This document shows, in pieces, positions 59,046 to 64,000 of a DNA stretch of 64,000 nucleotides. A program made the position numbers and the translations under genes. The notes beneath the pieces are model-generated. The model saw only the letters and a list, made by a program, of their open reading frames with translations. It was not told the origin of the DNA and ran no database searches. The stretch is from Beta vulgaris subsp. vulgaris. Taxonomy: Eukaryota > Streptophyta > Magnoliopsida > Caryophyllales > Amaranthaceae. The stretch is taken from NCBI RefSeq assembly GCF_026745355.1, contig NC_079206.1, forward strand, positions 13,201,779 through 13,265,778, given 5' to 3'. Each line of letters starts with the position of its first letter. Position 1 is the first letter of the stretch.

Positions 59046-59628
59046 ACTTACCTGAAATGACAGCTGAATTAGATTCATCACTTGAAACAAATGAAGTAGG
59101 ATATTGGTTTTCTATCTCATCATGAAACAGAACCACATTACCTACATAAAGTTATAGTGTTACTCTTTTGCTTAATTAAGGAAATGAAACTATTGATTTG
59201 GATGTTGTTACCTTCAACAGTTGGTGTATTATTGAGATCTATTATCAGTGAATCTTGATGCTCATTTTGGATTGAATTGTGATGATTTTCGTCGTCGATT
59301 GCTTCAATGTTGTTCGTCGTCGTCGAGTGATATAGATTGTCTATACTATATGGTTCAATACTCTGATTGAGATCTATTTGATCAATTAAACCTGAATTTT
59401 CCATGAATTTTTCGCAATTGTTCAATTCAAAAGGAAATTGTTGAAGAATCGATTTAGTTTGTAGGTAATTTCAATGGAGAGAAACAATAATTTGCAGAAA
59501 TTTAATAGCGATAGAATCTATGGTTTTTGGAAATATTGAAGAGAGAGAAAGTGGCGGATTTTGGAAGTATTGAAGAGAGAGAAAATCGCGCATTTTTGGT
59601 AATTAAAAGTTTAATAATGTTTAATGGG

Positions 59629-59677
59629 TCACGTGCGTGGGCCTGGTCCACACTATTTTTAGTGTGAACTGGATCCA
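59629..59677 (-). repeat. right TIR of the MULE-like element
   Basis: Counterpart of 44003-44051. Contains the palindrome CACACTATTTTTAGTGTG and TCACGTG. The transposase start codon is about 225 bp inside. Confidence 0.6.
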
Positions 59678-59988
59678 CACAAGTCGGATTGAACTTTCTT
59701 TTATAAGGCATTATATATACTTGCACTCTCTCCAACTTATGCTGATATTAAACTTCAATGTCAACTTTGCTGTTTTGCTTTTCACCAGGAGAAACAAGAG
59801 AAAATCAAAAAAAAAAAAAAAAAAAAGATTAAAGACAACAAATTTAATTTAGTGTAATATTTTTTTTTTAATAAAAGAACCCATGCCTTAAACTGAATTC
59901 AATCCAAACAATATCCAACCAAAGCATACAACAATGACTTGTATAAATAAATCTAAAATCTGTTCATGGGACGTCCTAACTTGATATA
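59678..59988. other. non-coding DNA
   Basis: AT-rich, with a 20-base A-run at about 59808-59826. No gene seen. Confidence 0.5.
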
Positions 59989-60391
59989 GGGCGTGTTCGC
60001 CACAAGCTTTTTAAGTAGCTTTTAGTGTCTTGACTAGGTCAAAACACTAATTAGAAAAAATAAGAGTGTTTGGCAAAGTAGTGGTGTAAGTAGTGTTTAG
60101 CGGTACAAATAGTGTTTTAGTAGTGTTTGTCAAAAGCTACAATTTGTAGCTTTTGGGTAGCTTTTAGTGGTGTATAAATTATATGTTAAAGTTTTATTTG
60201 AATTTTTTTAACTATTTATTCTTAAACAACTACTTTGACAACTTTTTTTACCGAACATCAATATATTACCTCGCTACCTGGACAGCTAACAGCTAACAGC
60301 TACACACCAACCACTAACAGCTATCAGCACAACTAACAACTACTCTCACAGCTAAAAGCTATCACCACAGTTACTGTTGCCGAACACGCCC
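59989..60391. mobile_element. 403-bp TIR MITE
   Basis: Ends GGGCGTGTTCGCCACAAGC and, reverse complemented, GGGCGTGTTCGGCAACAGT; flanked by ATA on both sides (59986-59988, 60392-60394). Subterminal repeats of AGCTTTTAGTG (left) and ACAGCTAACAGCTA (right). No coding capacity. The 3-bp duplication suggests Harbinger or a relative, but ATA is not the usual TWA. Confidence 0.8.
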
Positions 60392-60394
60392 ATA

Positions 60395-61081
60395 GACCCA
60401 TCTAAAAATGATTTGGCTTTTACGATAACTTGAACGTGACTCGACCTAGTCGACCCAACATGCACTTGATATGCGAGAATGTATGACCCGAACATGATCA
60501 GACTTGAACACACATGATCCCACGTTGTTTAACCTGAAACCTGACCGATAATATGAATTGACATCTTAAGTTGAGAAGTTCAATGATGAACCCTTCGTTT
60601 ACAGTTTACACTACGGCACTTTCAGCGGTTTAAATTTTAAGCGGCCCAATCCTCGCTCCAAACAGAAAAAAGAAATCCACAATTATGTAACCAAGAACAA
60701 GTAAAATTATTAATGAAAAAACAGAAATATTACCAGAGGAAAACAGGAGAGAGAAAAAAATCACCTCCGATTTCAAAATTTTTGTCCTTTTTTCTCAAAA
60801 ACTCGGCGATTAGATCTTCGAAACCACATTTTGATCTACATTGTTCAGATCCTAAATTACTTTTAAATTTGGTGGAATTACAATCAAATTCCATATCTTT
60901 TTACTCATTGTTTTCAATTTTCGAAGCTAAGATTTTCATAGTTTAACGATTTTTTTCTCTGATTCTTAATCGTGCATAATTTGCATTTTGCTGAGCATTT
61001 ATTCATTGTTTGATTCGAAAAACAACGCAACAAGAGAGAGAAAGAGAAGCAACGAGTTGACATTTTGAGAATTCGACAATA
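60395..61081 (+). promoter_or_regulatory. upstream region and leader of the NPSN-type SNARE gene
   Basis: Lies between the MITE and the start codon. No core promoter element can be assigned with confidence. 61030-61081 is purine-rich (AAGAGAGAGAAAGAGAAGCAA), as in many plant leaders. The open frame 60713-60946 has no family resemblance. Confidence 0.4.
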
Positions 61082-63874
61082 ATGTCGTTATCGGCGATCA
61101 GCGAGGAGCTCGGCGAAATTGATGGACAAATTAGTGATATATTTCGAGCATTATCGTAAGATTTACGCCTTTTTTTTGTGTTGCGTAGTTCAGTTCTTCC
61201 TAATTCTTAATTAAGCTGATAAAATGACCTTAATTTTGAATTGTTCATGCTCTTATTAGTGTTTAATTAAGCTAATTGGAGCGTTGGAGGTTAATTTGAC
61301 ATTTTCTGTGCTTATAAGTTGCAATTGCTTGATATTGTGGAGTGCTGTGTAATATAATCACTGTTCACTGTAGCTTGTGTGTTGCAAGTCTGCAATTACT
61401 TATAATTCGAACAATGTAGCCTTTCATTAGATTTCCTATAGTTTACACCTTTTGAACTTAGCTTCTTTTAATATGAAAACTTTTGCTGTAAAATATGGAG
61501 ATAAAGTTGCTTTTTGTTATTTAGGGGGATTGGATTTTCCAAGGCATTTCTTGCCAACTCTTCTAGGGGAAAATTGCTTAATTTATTGAAGTTGAATGGT
61601 GGATGTCATTATGTCAATTAACTCAATTGGTAAAATCATGTGAGGATAGTGAGTCCAGTGACAATTTTCTCTTGGATTGCGTTTCTATTGTGTATTTTAG
61701 TTGCTTTTCATATTAACCTCCTAGACATCATCTTAGAGCTAAAAATAAGAAAATCAAGGATCTGCTTAGCTTCTTATCAAGGCGGTTGCATTTCATACTC
61801 ACCTCCTAAATATCATCCTAGAGCTAGAATCCTGGATTGTGGTTCAGCAACGGTAGTGCTGCAGTGCATCACCAAATCGTACTTAATTGCCGTTTCGCTT
61901 AAAGGGTTGTGGTTGACGTTGGCATATTCTGGTATTTGTCATATTGGGCCACATATAGTATTTTGTAATTGGACCGTATTGACCATGTCAATTGATACAA
62001 GTTGGTCTGTTGTAATTCAGAAATATTGGCTTGGGAAGCTAAATACCTAAAGATTTGTTGCGCATGAGCTGGTACTTAAGTATATGAACTTTTTGGTCTT
62101 CCTTTCCTGTGAATATTAAAAATTAGAATCAGTACTCTGAAGTAAGGCGCCCCTTTCAACTGCATATAAGGGTTTGTTCTTGCATATAAGATGCACTCGA
62201 TGAAGGTGTATTAAAATATTATTAACTGATAAATTGCTTATGCTTGTGGTGGTCTAAATTCTAAAATCTAAATAAGCATCAAAACAAAGGGAAATGACCA
62301 TTAAATCTTGTGCGGTGTCTGTGGCTATGTTTCTTCTGTTCATTGTCTAATTGCTACAACCACCAGGTTGCTTTCTCCATATATGGATATAATTAGCAGT
62401 GAGCAATCATTTCATGTTTTTTCTCTTATTTGAAATAGAAATGGGTTCCAGAAGTTGGAGAAGATCAAGGATTCAACTAGACAGAGCAGGCAGCTGGAAG
62501 AGCTCACTGATAAGATGCGGGAGTGTAAAAGGTACTCAAGCAGGCTTTATTATTGATGCTTGTGATATATATCGTCTACTTATGTAGCTTCTAGGAATAT
62601 TAGCATGATGTCACATGAACGCTTCGGATAATGCAACCTTGTTTTCACCATCTTTTTGTCAAACCTGTTAGAGTTGTTGGCTTAACTAGAGAAATTTCAA
62701 CCTTACCATTAAGATTCAAGAGATGGCATTAGTAGTTTGATCAGATGGGATTCTATGCATGACGAGCACAAAGCTGCAATTATGTAAACCTAACTAAACA
62801 ACAACACAAAAACAGCATCTAGAAATTTGGTAATTAAGATTAAATATTAAAGTTTTGAGAAGAATTATCATTGTTCAATGAGCTCTTTGGCAACTTTCTG
62901 CTAAAACTTGCACACGTTGATATAAATTTGCATCTATGTTATGTTGTAGAAGATCTTGGTACAAGGGAATGCAGTCTCAGGCTAGTGAATTTGTGTGTGT
63001 ATAATTTTAATTTGCATTTCTAGGACTCAAATTAGGTATATTTTACACACTCATAGGAACCAAGCAATATTGCACTTTTTGATGCCTACATCCTGCATAT
63101 ATAGAATAGGGACTGATTCTCATTAATTAAGGGATTAAGGTAATCCTCATCCTCTTTTCCCTTGGTTTTTCTCATTTTCTTCTTTCAAGAGCGTCATTTT
63201 TATTTATTATATTCTAGTTCTATGGAATTGGATGACATGAAAATTTCTGTATCTTAAGTTTTCATCTCTTCACATGAATATGCTAGGGAAGTAAAGAGTG
63301 ATCTTATGGGCTCTCAGCCTCTTACTCCTCCCTCCTTAAATGGAATTGCTGGCTTATCATCATTATTATTAATTTCTCAGGCTTATTAAAGAATTTGATC
63401 GAGAAGTGAAGCATTTGGAAGGCAGGAATGACCCGAACACAAACAAGACGATGAGTGAGAGAAAACAGTCTATGGTTTGACTTCTTTACTTATGCTTCCT
63501 CATTATTAAAGCTTAAGTGTGAATTGGTCTTGGATATTTTAAAAACTATGTAGTTTTAAGCAATAATCTTTTTATTGTTAACCTGGTGTCAAATTGAAGG
63601 TATAATAGGTTTGTCTACTGTATTTTGGTTAGATTACAATGCTTAATAAGTGAAACCATCCTTGAAGTTTAGAATGTGGAAGAGGGTATAATGTTGAGAT
63701 GAATGTATGACTCTAAACATATTTGATGTGGAATATAGTTTCCTCATCATCTGTTCTAGTATTATTATCTTTATACATTTCTTTTGGCAGCCCCATATGC
63801 AAAACACTAATTATGTTTTTTTATGTTCATCTACAGATTAAAGAGTTGAATTCATACGTTGCTTTGAAAAAGCA
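61082..63874 (+). CDS. novel plant SNARE (NPSN11/12/13-type), 5' exons; continues past window
   Basis: Four coding exons: 61082-61155, 62439-62531, 63381-63474 and 63837-63874, each with GT-AG limits and phases that join without a break. They encode about 100 residues: SEELGEIDGQISDIFRALS, NGFQKLEKIKDSTRQSRQLE, ELTDKMRECKRLIKEFDREV, NDPNTNKTMSERKQSM, IKELNSYVALKKQ. This is the conserved N-terminal three-helix region of NPSN proteins, Qb-SNAREs of the plasma membrane and cell plate that pair with syntaxins such as KNOLLE in cytokinesis. The Qb SNARE motif and membrane anchor must lie to the right of the window. The donor at 63875 (GTAAGT) leads out. No stop, shift or insertion in the exons: the only apparently intact host gene here. 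Which paralog it is cannot be told from this part. Confidence 0.93.
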
Positions 63875-64000
63875 GTAAGTTGCGTCTTTTGCGACATTCT
63901 ATTATTACATGCCTTTTTCAGTTGACATTAGTTAGCACTTAGCAGCAATGCACATAAATGTATATGGAGAGTGGGTAATTGCAAATAATTTGACCATAGC

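Larger units (their letters stand above)
52841..59404 (-). pseudogene. FAR1/FHY3-like MULE transposase, lightly broken
   Basis: Minus-strand exons: 59212-59404, 59052-59141, 54540-55537, 53600-54455 and 52841-53219, all with GT-AG limits. Exons 1-2 give an acidic DLN-rich start. Exon 3 has a FAR1 DNA-binding domain (GFSVRKSKNRK, RTECPALIRAKM, KHNHPL) and the MULE transposase core with DDE-type residues (VMVFDTTYRTNKYNL, TIFSDQDAAI). Exon 4 carries RSESANHAIGF and a SWIM zinc finger CGC...CFH (ECGCRNFQESGWLCFHAI). Exon 5 ends with a coiled coil and the DPDRAVTKGRDNKRIKGHYD tail typical of FRS proteins. Frameshifts near 54230 and 54095 and a TAG in exon 5 (about 53024) make it a recent pseudogene. 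Intron 2 (55538-59051) hosts another gene. Confidence 0.88.
44003..59677. mobile_element. ~15.7-kb MULE-like element with FAR1-type transposase, Ulp1 protease and F-box-like gene
   Basis: Left end TGAACCCGGTGCACACTAAC and right end (reverse complemented) TGGATCCAGTTCACACTAAA align over about 50 bp to a shared CACGTGA, then again at GCGCG and TTTTCTCTCTC, so they look like diverged TIRs. Each end is itself palindromic (GGTGCAC...GTGCACC at left; CACACTATTTTTAGTGTG at right). A FAR1/FHY3-like MULE transposase starts 270 bp from the right end and reads inward; a Ulp1 gene starts 270 bp from the left end and reads inward. No matching 9-bp TSD was found, so the ends are provisional. Confidence 0.75.

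Noticed and set aside
61640..62050. 136-residue hydrophobic frame on the plus strand
   Set aside because: Lies wholly within the first intron of the SNARE gene and resembles nothing known.

Overview
This window is nuclear DNA of a flowering plant, most likely a eudicot. Evidence: GT-AG introns, plant L1-type LINEs with a C-terminal RNase H, a Cassandra-type LTR carrying a 5S rRNA-like domain, CACTA, MULE, hAT and Harbinger elements, and a plant-specific SNARE gene (NPSN type) at the right edge. Species cannot be fixed from sequence alone. I see one clear host gene; almost everything else is nested transposable-element DNA. Boundaries below were read by eye from terminal inverted repeats (TIRs) and target-site duplications (TSDs).

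Layout. 1-3.8 kb: 3' part of a decayed LINE (+). 4.5-10.4 kb: several small DNA elements and a 2.26-kb TIR element carrying what looks like exon 1 of a nucleotide-sugar transporter, itself hit by a 611-bp poly(A) retroelement with a 16-bp TSD. 11.7-22.4 kb: an old Harbinger-like element (TSD TAA) split by an 8.2-kb CACTA element (11778-19982, TSD TTA) that keeps the end of a transposase, a 163-bp hairpin-bearing tandem repeat at two places, and a multi-exon gene joining a Ptta/En/Spm-type region to a Ulp1 (C48) protease domain. 23.4-26.4 kb: a LINE remnant split by a 1.66-kb hAT-type element. 27.1-42.2 kb: LINE remnants on the minus strand; the larger is split by a Ty1-copia, Sirevirus-like LTR element (29127-35861, TSD AGGTT) and a 1.3-kb CACTA derivative (37221-38524, TSD TTT). 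43.5-43.7 kb: a Cassandra LTR end.

44.0-59.7 kb is the most unusual part: a roughly 15.7-kb MULE-like unit with diverged palindromic ends. It holds a FAR1/FHY3-type transposase gene (-), a Ulp1 protease gene (+), and a small F-box-like gene (+) inside a transposase intron. Seven separate tracts of one 20-bp minisatellite (about 5.3 kb in all) occupy the introns and intergenic spaces and nearly all read in the same direction whatever gene they lie in. The Ulp1 gene is broken by a CACTA derivative (TSD TAT) and a hAT MITE (TSD TTTGGGAT), so this copy is no longer intact.

61.1-63.9 kb: first four coding exons of an NPSN-type SNARE gene, running off the right edge.
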